Positions 9,153-17,862 of a DNA stretch of 64,000 nucleotides are shown here, in pieces. Origin of the DNA: Microcaldota archaeon (GTDB lineage Archaea > Micrarchaeota > Micrarchaeia > Anstonellales > Bilamarchaeaceae); NCBI GenBank assembly GCA_030648615.1, contig JAUSHJ010000040.1, forward strand, positions 1 to 64,000, read 5' to 3'. Both the position numbers and the translations under genes were made by a program. The notes beneath the pieces were generated by a model that worked only from the letters and a program-made list of their open reading frames with translations, was not told the origin of the DNA and ran no database searches. Numbering within the stretch: the first letter of the stretch is position 1; every line of letters starts with the position of its first letter.

Positions 9153-11428
9153 TTTCTTCCTAAATTCTTTCCAACTATTTCTAAAATGTCTTTAGCTTCG
9201 TGTCCTACTTTTATTAGAGTCGTGTGACCACGCATTCCCTTGCTGCTCATTTTTGTTGTAATTAGTCCAAGCATTTCCAAATCATTTAAATATTCATGAT
9301 ACCAACGGACACTGCGAGCTCGTTTTTTTATTTTTTTACATACTAATTCATATTCTTCGTAGACTTCTCCTGAGAATAAAAAGCCTTCCATATTGTCAAG
9401 TCGTGCATATTTGCTGCCGTTCAACGAAAGATTTGCAATTGCATTTAGTAATATCTGATGGTTTTCTGGCAGTGTGCTAATTGTTTCAGCAGCAATATCG
9501 AAATCAACTTTTTTTCTTGCAGCTTCTACTTCATTATCAGTTATTTTTTTCTTTCCAGTCTGTTCAGCTATTTCTCCTGCCTTGAATAATAGCTTCAAAG
9601 CATAACGAGCATCCCCACTTTCCTGTGCAGTCATAGCTGCAGCAAGATTAACTGCACTGCTTTCCACTGTACCTTTGTTGAATCCCATCTCAGTTCTTCC
9701 ATCAAGAATTTTCCTTAACTGTTCACTCGAGTAAGGTGGGAAGACCATTTCAGTTTCGTAGAGACTGCTCTTACTTCTTGGATCTAAAGCATCTTTGAAT
9801 GATAATTTATTTGAAATTCCAACTATGCTAACTCCGCCTTTTTTTACCTCGTCATTTACTCTTGTTAGCGTGTAGATCAGTTCGTCCAAATCTTTTATCA
9901 TGTCTATTTCATCCAACACTATAACGAACTGATAATTATTTCCTATTATGTCAATAATTTTTTCATAGTAAAATGGCAATCCGAATCCTGCTTTTTCTAG
10001 TTCAGGTACAAATGGTTTAAGTAATTTCTGGAGAATTCTGTAGCGTGAATTATAAATTCTGCAATTAAGGTATACCATACTTGCGTTTTTTGCAGATTTA
10101 TTGAAATTATCCATAATGCTTTTTACTGAGCATGTTTTTCCCGTATTATGTGATATTATTCCATTTGCTATAAAATTATGGTTACCCGGAACAGTTAGAT
10201 CGTAAACAGTATCTTCGTAAGTTTCTTCTATTGCTATTATTTTGGAAGATAACAAATCTGATTTATAATTTCTTTTTAATCTATATCTATTTTCTAACAT
10301 CTCCTTTAGTTTTTCCTGCTTTTCTTTATGGTAAAAACCTATTTTATTGTAAAATTTAGTTAGATTATCTACTCGAGTTACATATAGTCTATAGCTATCG
10401 AAATACTTGCCATTGCATTTTGCTTTTTTATGTATTATTTTTGAGTTTATTCCAAATTGGTTTAGCAATAACATTATGTCCTGCAATAATCCTTTGGAAT
10501 TAGAATAATACTCTATCATAAACGTATTTTTTGATACCGTTCCATCTCCAGAAAAAAGCGCCTTTAGGAATTCTATTTGTGTTTGTTCATCACATTCAAA
10601 AATTATTTTTGGTACTCGAACAATATAACTTTTTTTACCCTTAGGGATACCTAAAAATGAAAGACAATCACATATCTTTTGGGATATTACTTCAACCTGC
10701 AAAGTTTTTCTACTTAACTGTTCTCTTCTGATAGTTGCTTTATAAGGGAATAAATCTGTTAAGTCTTTTTGAACCAATTGCAATAACTCCACAGTGTTAC
10801 TAGTATATCTTAGTCGTTGCCTATTAGAATTATACCAGTAACCTTTGCTATCCTTTGTCCGTTTTTTCTTCTGGTTTATGCTTCCATCGCTTATTACAAA
10901 ACCCAATAATCTTGCCAATCCAAAAGGAATCTGTTTTTTGCTCTCATTTGAAAAATTAAAACCAAGAAGGACATCATCATCTTTTTCTAGTTTGTCTGCT
11001 TTAGCCCATGTCAAATCTTTTAATAATAGCGGGTGATCTTTAGTTACTACCAATTCCAGACCGTTATCTAGGACTATTTTAAGTAATTTGTCATTATTTT
11101 TAAAAGTCAAGAATTTGAAGTTTTTCCATTCGTATTTTCTAGTTTTCAAATTGAAAGTTAGCACTTTTTCTGTTCCTACTATAGATTTTATTTCTTTATA
11201 TCCCTCGTTTGTCATCACCAGCGTTGAGCCTGAAACACAACCTGTTTTTCCATAGATGAAAAGATTTCTTGGTTTTCTGCCTCTTAGTGCAGAAGATACT
11301 ACCCCCATTATTTCTTCTATTTGTTGTTCGCGGAAAGGTAAAACATCTGGTACGTAGTGTGGTGAAAGTACGGAAACGTCTTTGAATATCGATTCTCTTG
11401 CAAGAATTTGCTCAAAACTAGGACTCAT
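9149..11428 (-). CDS. cdc6: Orc1/Cdc6 replication initiator with intein in the Walker A motif
   Basis: Exteins FIYGKTG / TGKTCSVKSIMDNF, VIVLDEIDMI, winged-helix C-term; intein with Cys1 and NGIISHN|T. Confidence 0.95.
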   Translation of the reverse strand: MSPSFEQILARESIFKDVSVLSPHYVPDVLPFREQQIEEIMGVVSSALRGRKPRNLFIYGKTGCVSGSTLVMTNEGYKEIKSIVGTEKVLTFNLKTRKYEWKNFKFLTFKNNDKLLKIVLDNGLELVVTKDHPLLLKDLTWAKADKLEKDDDVLLGFNFSNESKKQIPFGLARLLGFVISDGSINQKKKRTKDSKGYWYNSNRQRLRYTSNTVELLQLVQKDLTDLFPYKATIRREQLSRKTLQVEVISQKICDCLSFLGIPKGKKSYIVRVPKIIFECDEQTQIEFLKALFSGDGTVSKNTFMIEYYSNSKGLLQDIMLLLNQFGINSKIIHKKAKCNGKYFDSYRLYVTRVDNLTKFYNKIGFYHKEKQEKLKEMLENRYRLKRNYKSDLLSSKIIAIEETYEDTVYDLTVPGNHNFIANGIISHNTGKTCSVKSIMDNFNKSAKNASMVYLNCRIYNSRYRILQKLLKPFVPELEKAGFGLPFYYEKIIDIIGNNYQFVIVLDEIDMIKDLDELIYTLTRVNDEVKKGGVSIVGISNKLSFKDALDPRSKSSLYETEMVFPPYSSEQLRKILDGRTEMGFNKGTVESSAVNLAAAMTAQESGDARYALKLLFKAGEIAEQTGKKKITDNEVEAARKKVDFDIAAETISTLPENHQILLNAIANLSLNGSKYARLDNMEGFLFSGEVYEEYELVCKKIKKRARSVRWYHEYLNDLEMLGLITTKMSSKGMRGHTTLIKVGHEAKDILEIVGKNLGRN
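10145..11239 (-). mobile_element. LAGLIDADG-containing intein in Orc1/Cdc6 (365 aa)
   Basis: CVSGSTLVMTNEG ... LARLLGFVISDGSI ... FLKALFSGDGTV ... VYDLTVPGNHNFIANGIISHN; boundaries G|C and N|T. Confidence 0.93.
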
Positions 11429-11527
11429 ACTTCAAGTATTATGGACAAAACATTTATATGTATGCATCGGATACTGTAACCTTTTTAATAATTCCATAGT
11501 ATATCTTGTTAGAAGAAATATTATCAG

Positions 11528-11791
11528 GTGACCTCTATGACGACAAAATTATCTAGAATGTATGGAATGGATATATTTACCGACAGTGGTAAATTTTTGG
11601 GAAATGCACAAGATTTCATTGTAGATGTAGAATCCGGTGAAGTTTCGAGAGTATTGATTGAACAATTACCTATAGGTAAAGAAGATGCAAAGAAAGCACT
11701 TCGCGAGAAGAGCATACTCTATAAGAATGTAAAATCTGTTGAAGATGTAATCGTAGTTACCAAAGGTATCAGTGTAGCACCTTCTGCATAA
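11528..11791 (+). CDS. PRC-barrel domain protein
   Basis: MYGMDIFTDSGKFLGNAQDFIVDVESGEVSRVLIE. Confidence 0.8.
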   Translation: MTSMTTKLSRMYGMDIFTDSGKFLGNAQDFIVDVESGEVSRVLIEQLPIGKEDAKKALREKSILYKNVKSVEDVIVVTKGISVAPSA

Positions 11792-11802
11792 GGATGTAGT
11801 TT

Positions 11803-11988
11803 ATGGCAAAAGCATTCGTTCGTGTTTTAGTCGGGCTGTTATCAATAGCCCTTGGCTATTTTATTTTTAATTTCTGGGGTAGTACGCGACCGAACGATCC
11901 CCAGATGACTGCTATTGGTGCTGGCATCGTAGTAGTGATAGCTTCTTTTATTGCTCTGTCGTCTATGACTAAAGGCGGCGGAGATTAG
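11803..11988 (+). CDS. Small membrane protein
   Basis: Two hydrophobic segments, start follows PRC-barrel gene. Confidence 0.6.
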   Translation: MAKAFVRVLVGLLSIALGYFIFNFWGSTRPNDPQMTAIGAGIVVVIASFIALSSMTKGGGD

Positions 11989-12147
11989 CGACAAGTCGCT
12001 TCCCTGTCTGCGGGTAGTCGCGATAGTTATCGTGTTTCGAGTTTCAAGTTTCCAGTTTCGAGTTTAGTTTTTAGTATCTAAATATTCAAGGTTTTGAGTT
12101 TTGTTTCTGATCCCCGAGTCTCTTTTTATTGTTTTTGATATAATAAT

Positions 12148-12780
12148 ATGTTTATGTCAAATGTTATGCAATTGAGCGGAAAAGTTTATCATGCGACAGC
12201 AAGAGCAAATCTGCCTATGATTATGGTAGACGGACTGAAACCACTTGCCAAAAATCGCACAAGGGAAATTCAAGTCGTAGATCTTGCATTTGATATAGTA
12301 GCCGAAGCAAAAGGAGTAAGACAGCGTCGTACCGGTATATTTGCATGGCATGATAAAGAAAGTACGCATTCACTACATTTTGACAGTGCTATTCTAGAGG
12401 TTGCTGTTGATCCGTGCACTGCTCTGGTGCTTCATCAGGCATGGATGGATCTGGCATGGGGCATAGTAGAAGGTATTTTAGTGCGAGTTCCGTCGCAACA
12501 CAAAGATAAAATAAATGCACTAAGCGTAAACGAATTATTCGAGCAATTGATTCATGTTCAAATTTATGAAGGAACTGCCGGAGAGGTGCTCAGCGAGCTT
12601 GGGCTATTATATTGGGGAAGCGGAGTAAGACTTGCAGATTATAACGTTGAGAGTGCACATGCACTGACTGACAAAGTAATACAATCTCAGAGATTGTTTA
12701 GTGGACTGATGCCTGGAGTAAATCACGAGGTAGCTTTAGGTGTCGAGCCCATTCCAAAGGAAAGATTGGCGTTGTTGTAA
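12148..12780 (+). CDS. Hypothetical protein, possible ADP-ribosyltransferase-like N-terminus
   Basis: VYHATARANLPMIMVDGLKP resembles ART-like 'YHaT...GL' starts; tentative. Confidence 0.4.
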   Translation: MFMSNVMQLSGKVYHATARANLPMIMVDGLKPLAKNRTREIQVVDLAFDIVAEAKGVRQRRTGIFAWHDKESTHSLHFDSAILEVAVDPCTALVLHQAWMDLAWGIVEGILVRVPSQHKDKINALSVNELFEQLIHVQIYEGTAGEVLSELGLLYWGSGVRLADYNVESAHALTDKVIQSQRLFSGLMPGVNHEVALGVEPIPKERLALL

Positions 12781-12787
12781 AATTAGA

Positions 12788-13333
12788 TTATTTTTCATTT
12801 TTCTTAATAGTAATATTTTCCCTGGTTTTCTTATTTATAATCTTCTTATCAAACCCAAGCATCCAATTAACTTTCTTCTTTAGTGCAGCAGTCGGTTCAA
12901 CAATTACAATTCCTTCTTTCGGTTGTCCATAGATTATGCGTGTATCGTTATCGGCATATTTGACAAATGCTAAAGCAGTCAAATCTTCTTCACCATCTAT
13001 CTTCAGTGCTCCTCCTGTTTTTAGTAGCTTGGCTGCACTAGCAAGTACTTCTTCAGATACGGTGCCGGGAGGATTAGATAATTCAATTATATTTTTGAAA
13101 TGGAGCTTTATCACATTTTCTAGTTGTTTTGCTAGTTTTCTTCTCATGTACTTATAGTCGAAAACTGCGAGATGCGGCCTTATTCCTATGCCCAGAAGCG
13201 CTAAAGTTGTTACATCTCCTACGGCAATTATTTTATAATTTTGACTTAGTTTTTTTACTTCCTCAAGAGTTTTGTATAATTTGCCCATGGGTCGTTTAAG
13301 TTGTGCTCTTGCTGTTGGAGTTATTCTTACCAT
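12788..13333 (-). CDS. GTP-dependent dephospho-CoA kinase (DUF359 family)
   Basis: AVGDVTTLALLGIGIRPHLAVFDYKYMRR ... NPPGTVSEE ... IDGEEDLTALAFVKYAD ... IIYGQPKEGIVIVE. Confidence 0.88.
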   Translation of the reverse strand: MVRITPTARAQLKRPMGKLYKTLEEVKKLSQNYKIIAVGDVTTLALLGIGIRPHLAVFDYKYMRRKLAKQLENVIKLHFKNIIELSNPPGTVSEEVLASAAKLLKTGGALKIDGEEDLTALAFVKYADNDTRIIYGQPKEGIVIVEPTAALKKKVNWMLGFDKKIINKKTRENITIKKNEK

Positions 13334-13350
13334 AGTTAAAAGCTACAAAG

Positions 13351-14541
13351 TTGCAGATTAAAAATGTTAGTCTGATCATTACTATTATGGCTCTAAGCAA
13401 AAACACAAAATTATTCTCACTGGCTAGCTTTCTTACCGATGTAAGCAGCGAAATGCTCATTCCTATTTTGCCTTACGTTCTTACTACTGTTCTAGGTGCA
13501 CCTGTTATTGCTGTCAGTTTGTTTGAAGCAGTGAAAGAGACGATTGCAAAAGTGATTGGCATCGTATCCGGATTTTACAGCGATAAGATAGGCAGAAGAA
13601 AAAACACAGTAATCGCTGGCTACGGCATATCTGCATTTATGAAAGGGTTGCTAATGCTAGTGGCAGGTTGGCAGCAGATAGTCGGCATTCTTCTATTTGA
13701 AAGAGTAGGCAAAGGCGTAAGAGAATCACCCAGAGATTCATTGATCGTACTATCGGAGAAAAAAGAAAATTTAGGTAAGGCATTCGGTTTTAGAAAAATG
13801 CTTGATAATTTTGGCGCAATTCTTGGTCCGGTGTTAGCTAGTATAATTATAATTGCATTTGGAAATGCACCCATAGAACAGACATATAAAAATATTTTCA
13901 TTATTTCATTCATACCTGCAGTGATCGCGGTAGCAGTACTTTTTTTCATAGATGAAATCAAAACAAAAGGACAAGATGGGAAGAAGATACTAAAAGAGCT
14001 TAATCACGATGGAAATTTTAAGAAATTTATAATTGCTCAGGCAATTTTTGCTCTCGGTAATTTTGGAATTTCATTATTTTTATTAAGAGCTGGTAATTTC
14101 GTTGCATTTGCTATAGTACCTTTAGTATATCTTGGATACAATATATTTTATACGACATTTTCAATGCCTGCTGGGATTATTGCAGATAAAATTGGTCCTA
14201 AGAAAACTTTGGTAATCGGATATTTTATTTATTTAGTTGCTTTAGTTGGATTAATACAATATGCTGATTCATCTTCCATAATAGTTATGTTTGCATTGCT
14301 TGGTCTTTTCATGGCAATTAATGAAGTCGCACCTAATGTAATGGTCGGGAGATTGGTAGAAAAAGAGGTTTATGGTAGTGCGATCGGATTAAGTAAGGGC
14401 CTAACAGGGTGGATTGCATTGCCTGCGAATATTATTGCAGGTGCACTATGGACAGTTTATGGTCCTAATACTGCATTCTTGTTTGGGATTGTGACTACGA
14501 TAATTAGTATTGGTGCAATGATGTTTTTTGTCAGGGACTAA
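13351..14541 (+). CDS. MFS transporter
   Basis: SDKIGRRKNTVIAGYG, VGKGVRESPRDSLI, 12-TM hydrophobic pattern. Confidence 0.85.
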   Translation: MQIKNVSLIITIMALSKNTKLFSLASFLTDVSSEMLIPILPYVLTTVLGAPVIAVSLFEAVKETIAKVIGIVSGFYSDKIGRRKNTVIAGYGISAFMKGLLMLVAGWQQIVGILLFERVGKGVRESPRDSLIVLSEKKENLGKAFGFRKMLDNFGAILGPVLASIIIIAFGNAPIEQTYKNIFIISFIPAVIAVAVLFFIDEIKTKGQDGKKILKELNHDGNFKKFIIAQAIFALGNFGISLFLLRAGNFVAFAIVPLVYLGYNIFYTTFSMPAGIIADKIGPKKTLVIGYFIYLVALVGLIQYADSSSIIVMFALLGLFMAINEVAPNVMVGRLVEKEVYGSAIGLSKGLTGWIALPANIIAGALWTVYGPNTAFLFGIVTTIISIGAMMFFVRD

Positions 14542-14567
14542 CATAAATATAATCAGGAAACTCTAAG

Positions 14568-14948
14568 CTATCTATATTCTTTTTCTAATTTTATTCTATC
14601 AAGTCCGAGTTCATCAAAAATATGGTCAGAACTTATTATTTCGTCAAATTGTGCATAAGCTGCATGCAACGCATCAAACACATTGATTTTTTTCTGTTTT
14701 ATATAATGAGCTGCAAGAAGTGCTGTTTTTTCTTCTAAGTCTCTCACCTTTACTAATCTATAAGTATGAACAATTATTTTTTCAGGATCTAAATCAAGAC
14801 GTTTACAAATTAAAAGTAATTCTGAGATGACATGGGGACTTATCCATAATTCGTCCTTATATCTATCATAAGTTGTAGTTGCCCTTTCTTTTAGCCAATC
14901 GTCGTCCTTGATTAGTGCAAGAATAAAATCAGTATCAGCAAATGGAAT
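14568..14948 (-). CDS. PIN-domain protein (VapC-like toxin), non-ATG start, absent from the ORF track
   Basis: Manual translation: IPFADTDFILALIKDDDWLKERATTTYDRYKDELWISPHVISELLLICKRLDLDPEKIIVHTYRLVKVRDLEEKTALLAAHYIKQKKINVFDALHAAYAQFDEIISSDHIFDELGLDRIKLEKEYR*. Confidence 0.75.
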   Translation of the reverse strand: MPFADTDFILALIKDDDWLKERATTTYDRYKDELWISPHVISELLLICKRLDLDPEKIIVHTYRLVKVRDLEEKTALLAAHYIKQKKINVFDALHAAYAQFDEIISSDHIFDELGLDRIKLEKEYR

Positions 14949-14952
14949 AATC

Positions 14953-15255
14953 TCACCTTCTTCTAGTTAAACCTTCCATTGCTTCTTTTTCAGCTTCTTC
15001 GTGAATCATTCTTTTAAGATCCTTCACAGTCAAATTTTTAGGTATTTTTTTCCCTTCTTCCTGTAATGCTTTTAGAGGATTTTTTGAAACTGGAATAAGT
15101 ATTACTTCTCCTTTAGCAGGAACAATTACAAATTCTTCCCCGTACTGTTCCACTACTTCCCTTGTCAAACAGATTCTTGCTTTGTCGTCTACATGTGCGT
15201 ATGTCATATTCCCACATTTATTGTTATGGTGGGAAATATTTATAAATATTCCCAC
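14953..15255 (-). CDS. AbrB/MazE-type antitoxin
   Basis: MTYAHVDDKARICLTREVVEQYGEEFVIVPAKGEVILIPV; adjacent to PIN ORF. Start likely internal at MTYAHVDD. Confidence 0.7.
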   Translation of the reverse strand: MGIFINISHHNNKCGNMTYAHVDDKARICLTREVVEQYGEEFVIVPAKGEVILIPVSKNPLKALQEEGKKIPKNLTVKDLKRMIHEEAEKEAMEGLTRRR

Positions 15256-15923
15256 TAAAGTATTCTGCTCTCATCCTTCGTCCCGACAATTACCTTGTCA
15301 AATTTAGTGAATATTCCACTTTCCACTACTCCTGGAATATTCTTCAATTCGATTTCAGTTCTCTTCGGGTCTTTTACAAACATCTCAACATCAAGCAGGA
15401 AATTTCCATTATCTGTTATTATAGGCCCTATCTTTTCGTCTGCAACTCGGTAACCAACTTTCTTCGAGAATTTGTAAAGTTCCTTCATTACTGTGTTATA
15501 TGCGAATGGGACTACTTCAACAACTACTTTCCCTTCAAGTCTTTCTTTTACCTTGCTGGAATCCACTATGCAGATAAATTTCTTGGCAGCGTAGGCAACT
15601 ACCTTTTCCCTGGTTAGTGCGCCTCCACCACCCTTAAGCAAACCAGTTTTTGTTGCTACGTCCGCACCATCTATTGCAAGATCAATTTGATCCACTTCGT
15701 CAGCTTCAGCTATGCTTAAACCTAGTTTATGTGAAAGTATTCTAGTATCAAAAGACGATGGTACTCCGATTATGTTTAATTTTTCTTTTTTTACTCGTTC
15801 AGCTAAGAGTTTGATGAATTCGCGTGCAGTAGTTCCGCTACCTAAACCCAGAATCATTCCATCTTGTACGTATTCCAGGGCTGCTTTTGCTGCGTTTATT
15901 TTTTCTAGTTCTAATGATGACAT
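15255..15923 (-). CDS. rpiA: Ribose-5-phosphate isomerase A
   Basis: GLGSGTTAREFIKLL, DLAIDGADVATKTGLLKGGGGALTREKVVAYAAK; start MSSLELEK chosen over the upstream ATG. Confidence 0.95.
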   Translation of the reverse strand: MSSLELEKINAAKAALEYVQDGMILGLGSGTTAREFIKLLAERVKKEKLNIIGVPSSFDTRILSHKLGLSIAEADEVDQIDLAIDGADVATKTGLLKGGGGALTREKVVAYAAKKFICIVDSSKVKERLEGKVVVEVVPFAYNTVMKELYKFSKKVGYRVADEKIGPIITDNGNFLLDVEMFVKDPKRTEIELKNIPGVVESGIFTKFDKVIVGTKDESRIL

Positions 15924-15948
15924 AAATATAACTGAGAAATTAGTATTT

Positions 15949-16194
15949 TTATCCTTTTCTGAATTGACCTGCGAGTTCAGGATTCTGAGAGAATTGTAGT
16001 TTATTTTTTTTCTGACCAACATATTCAATTGATTTTCCACTTTCATCGGTGAGCGTCATGTCCATTATTTCTTTACCGACTCTCATTGTTAGCACCATTG
16101 GCTTTCCTTTGAATATTACTTTTACACTGTAAATCTGATTGTCGTTATCGTATGCATATTTTACATCACAATTTTTGAAATCTTTAAGTGTCAT
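15949..16194 (-). CDS. Hypothetical protein
   Basis: Intact ORF between rpiA and 16198 ORF. Confidence 0.45.
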   Translation of the reverse strand: MTLKDFKNCDVKYAYDNDNQIYSVKVIFKGKPMVLTMRVGKEIMDMTLTDESGKSIEYVGQKKNKLQFSQNPELAGQFRKG

Positions 16195-16197
16195 AGT

Positions 16198-16422
16198 TTA
16201 TACCTGTGCTATTTCAAATATCAAGGATTTTTTCATAAACTGTCTCCCTTCAGGAGTTTTTCCCAGCTGATCTGCAAATGCTTGTGCTAATCTGGCAGTA
16301 GTATTGAATGCAGCAGCTGTTGCAGTTCCTTGTATTTTTTCTCGTATTTCTACTGGTTTTATTATTACACCAGCAAGCTGACTTTCTTCGAATACGTTTC
16401 TATCTACTGTTTTCTGTGCCAT
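16198..16422 (-). CDS. Hypothetical protein
   Basis: Intact ORF, co-directional. Confidence 0.45.
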   Translation of the reverse strand: MAQKTVDRNVFEESQLAGVIIKPVEIREKIQGTATAAAFNTTARLAQAFADQLGKTPEGRQFMKKSLIFEIAQV

Positions 16423-16483
16423 AATTTAATTTCTCCATTATGCTATAAATACCTTTCGATTTAAATCAAAATCAGGTGGAAAA

Positions 16484-17197
16484 ATGACAAAAACTATTTA
16501 TCTCTATGACAGCTATGCAAAAGACTGTGACGCAATCGTACAGTTAATCGACGGCAAATTCATTATTCTCGATCAAACTGTTTTCTTTGCACGCGGAGGA
16601 GGTCAGCCTGGAGATACTGGGAAAATAGTTAGAGTAGGTGATAATGTTGAATTCACTGTTTTATCCGTAGGCAAGAAAGACGGAGTAATTGCTCATGAAG
16701 CAGACAAAGATGGTTTAGCTATTGGGGATAAAGTAAAATGTTCGATTAACTGGGATCGTCGCTATAGACTAATGAGAATTCATACTGCTACTCACATATT
16801 AGCTGCAATAATGCACAAGGAAGAAGGTGTTTTGATTAGTGGAAATGAACTAGGGGAAGATAAGGCAAGAGTTGATTTTAACCTAGTGGACGTAACCAAG
16901 GAAAAAATTGAAGCGTACATAGTCAAGACGAACGATGCTCTTAAGAGAAATCTAGATATCAAAACCTATTTCTTGCCAAGAGCAGAAGCACTGGCATTAC
17001 CTGGAGCAGTAAAGCTTTTGGCTGCATTGCCACCTAACATAACTGAACTAAGAATTGTAGAAATTGGAGATGTAGACAGGCAAATTGACGGCGGTACTCA
17101 CGTCAAAAATACATCAGAAGTTGGGGAAATTGAACTAATTAGGATAGATAATAAAGGGGCAAGTAATAGGCGGGTTTACTTTAAGTTGAAAGACTAG
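16484..17197 (+). CDS. alaX: Alanyl-tRNA editing protein (AlaX-like)
   Basis: FFARGGGQPGDTG, RIHTATHILAAIM, IDGGTHVKNTSEVGEIEL. Confidence 0.92.
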   Translation: MTKTIYLYDSYAKDCDAIVQLIDGKFIILDQTVFFARGGGQPGDTGKIVRVGDNVEFTVLSVGKKDGVIAHEADKDGLAIGDKVKCSINWDRRYRLMRIHTATHILAAIMHKEEGVLISGNELGEDKARVDFNLVDVTKEKIEAYIVKTNDALKRNLDIKTYFLPRAEALALPGAVKLLAALPPNITELRIVEIGDVDRQIDGGTHVKNTSEVGEIELIRIDNKGASNRRVYFKLKD

Positions 17198-17207
17198 TCA
17201 GTTATCC

Positions 17208-17312
17208 TGAGACAAGATATATCTAGTCTCAATCTATACAGAACCAGTGTCACGACAATTCGTGACACTATTTGTCAACAATGTTGACAAACCAAAGTTG
17301 GTTCTGTATATA
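17208..17312. repeat. Nested/tandem hairpin cluster A
   Basis: TATACAGAACCA...TGGTTCTGTATA enclosing GTGTCACGACAATTCGTGACAC and TTGTCAACAATGTTGACAA; preceded by GAGACAAGATATATCTAGTCTC. Confidence 0.85.
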
Positions 17313-17354
17313 AACATTTCCTTACATCATAATATCCTCTAGGCTCCAAGTAAT

Positions 17355-17571
17355 AGCGGGGTAACGCATTCTAAAACTTTTTAACATTTAGGGTGCGCCT
17401 CATGGGGAGCTTGGAGTTCCCGCTGGAAGTTGTATCTAGTATTTCTTATTGGATACATCTGGCAAAGCTCATAACCCAGTTGTGTCTTTTGATTAAAAGA
17501 TGCAGGGCAAAGATCGATGGTTCAAATATTTGAACCACTTTTGGTTTGAGTTGGAATTCCATCCCCCGCTA
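17355..17571 (+). tRNA. Initiator-like tRNA-Met(CAT) with about four inserts
   Basis: AGCGGGG...CCCCGCT-A acceptor; GGGGAGCTTGGAGTTCCC D-arm; G-CTCATAA-CCCAG anticodon arm; GATGG-TTCAAA...TTCCATC T-arm, with hairpin-forming inserts between. Confidence 0.85.
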
Positions 17572-17595
17572 TTTTTATTTTTTTTGAGTCTAGAG

Positions 17596-17822
17596 TTCCC
17601 AATTGTTCATCGTTATGAACAACACAATTTTCCGAAGTATCGGAAAATGTGCACATTGTTGCGTACAACAATTGTGTGGGCGCAATTATTTTCTGCGGAA
17701 AATAATGCATTGTCGGCAGTGTCAAAAATGCCGACAAGTATTGACGCGTATAGCGTCAATGCACATTGACAACACTTTGATTCATTGTCAATTGCGCATT
17801 GTTGCTCTGAGCAACAATTGCG
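17596..17822. repeat. Tandem hairpin array B, about eight consecutive hairpins
   Basis: TTGTTCATCGTTATGAACAA; ATTTTCCGAAGTATCGGAAAAT; TTGTTGCGTACAACAA; ATTATTTTCTGCGGAAAATAAT; TTGTCGGCA...TGCCGACAA; ATTGACGCGTATAGCGTCAAT; ATTGACAA...TTGTCAAT; TTGTTGCTCTGAGCAACAA. Confidence 0.9.
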
Positions 17823-17862
17823 TTTAGTCTCCGGTTTAGTGTTTCGAATTTTCTATCTAGTT

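Noticed and set aside
11987-12030. GCGACAAGTCGC and neighbouring hairpins after 11988 as another mobile array
   Set aside because: Position right after a gene end fits a simple terminator-like hairpin; too short to assign to the array family with confidence.
17596-17822. Regularly spaced palindromes suggesting a CRISPR array
   Set aside because: Each palindrome has a different sequence, there is no constant direct repeat with unique ~30-nt spacers, and no cas gene is present.
17500-17827. ORFs 17500-17769, 17522-17737 and 17603-17827 from the track
   Set aside because: They lie across the tRNA-Met gene and hairpin array; compositions reflect palindromes, not proteins.
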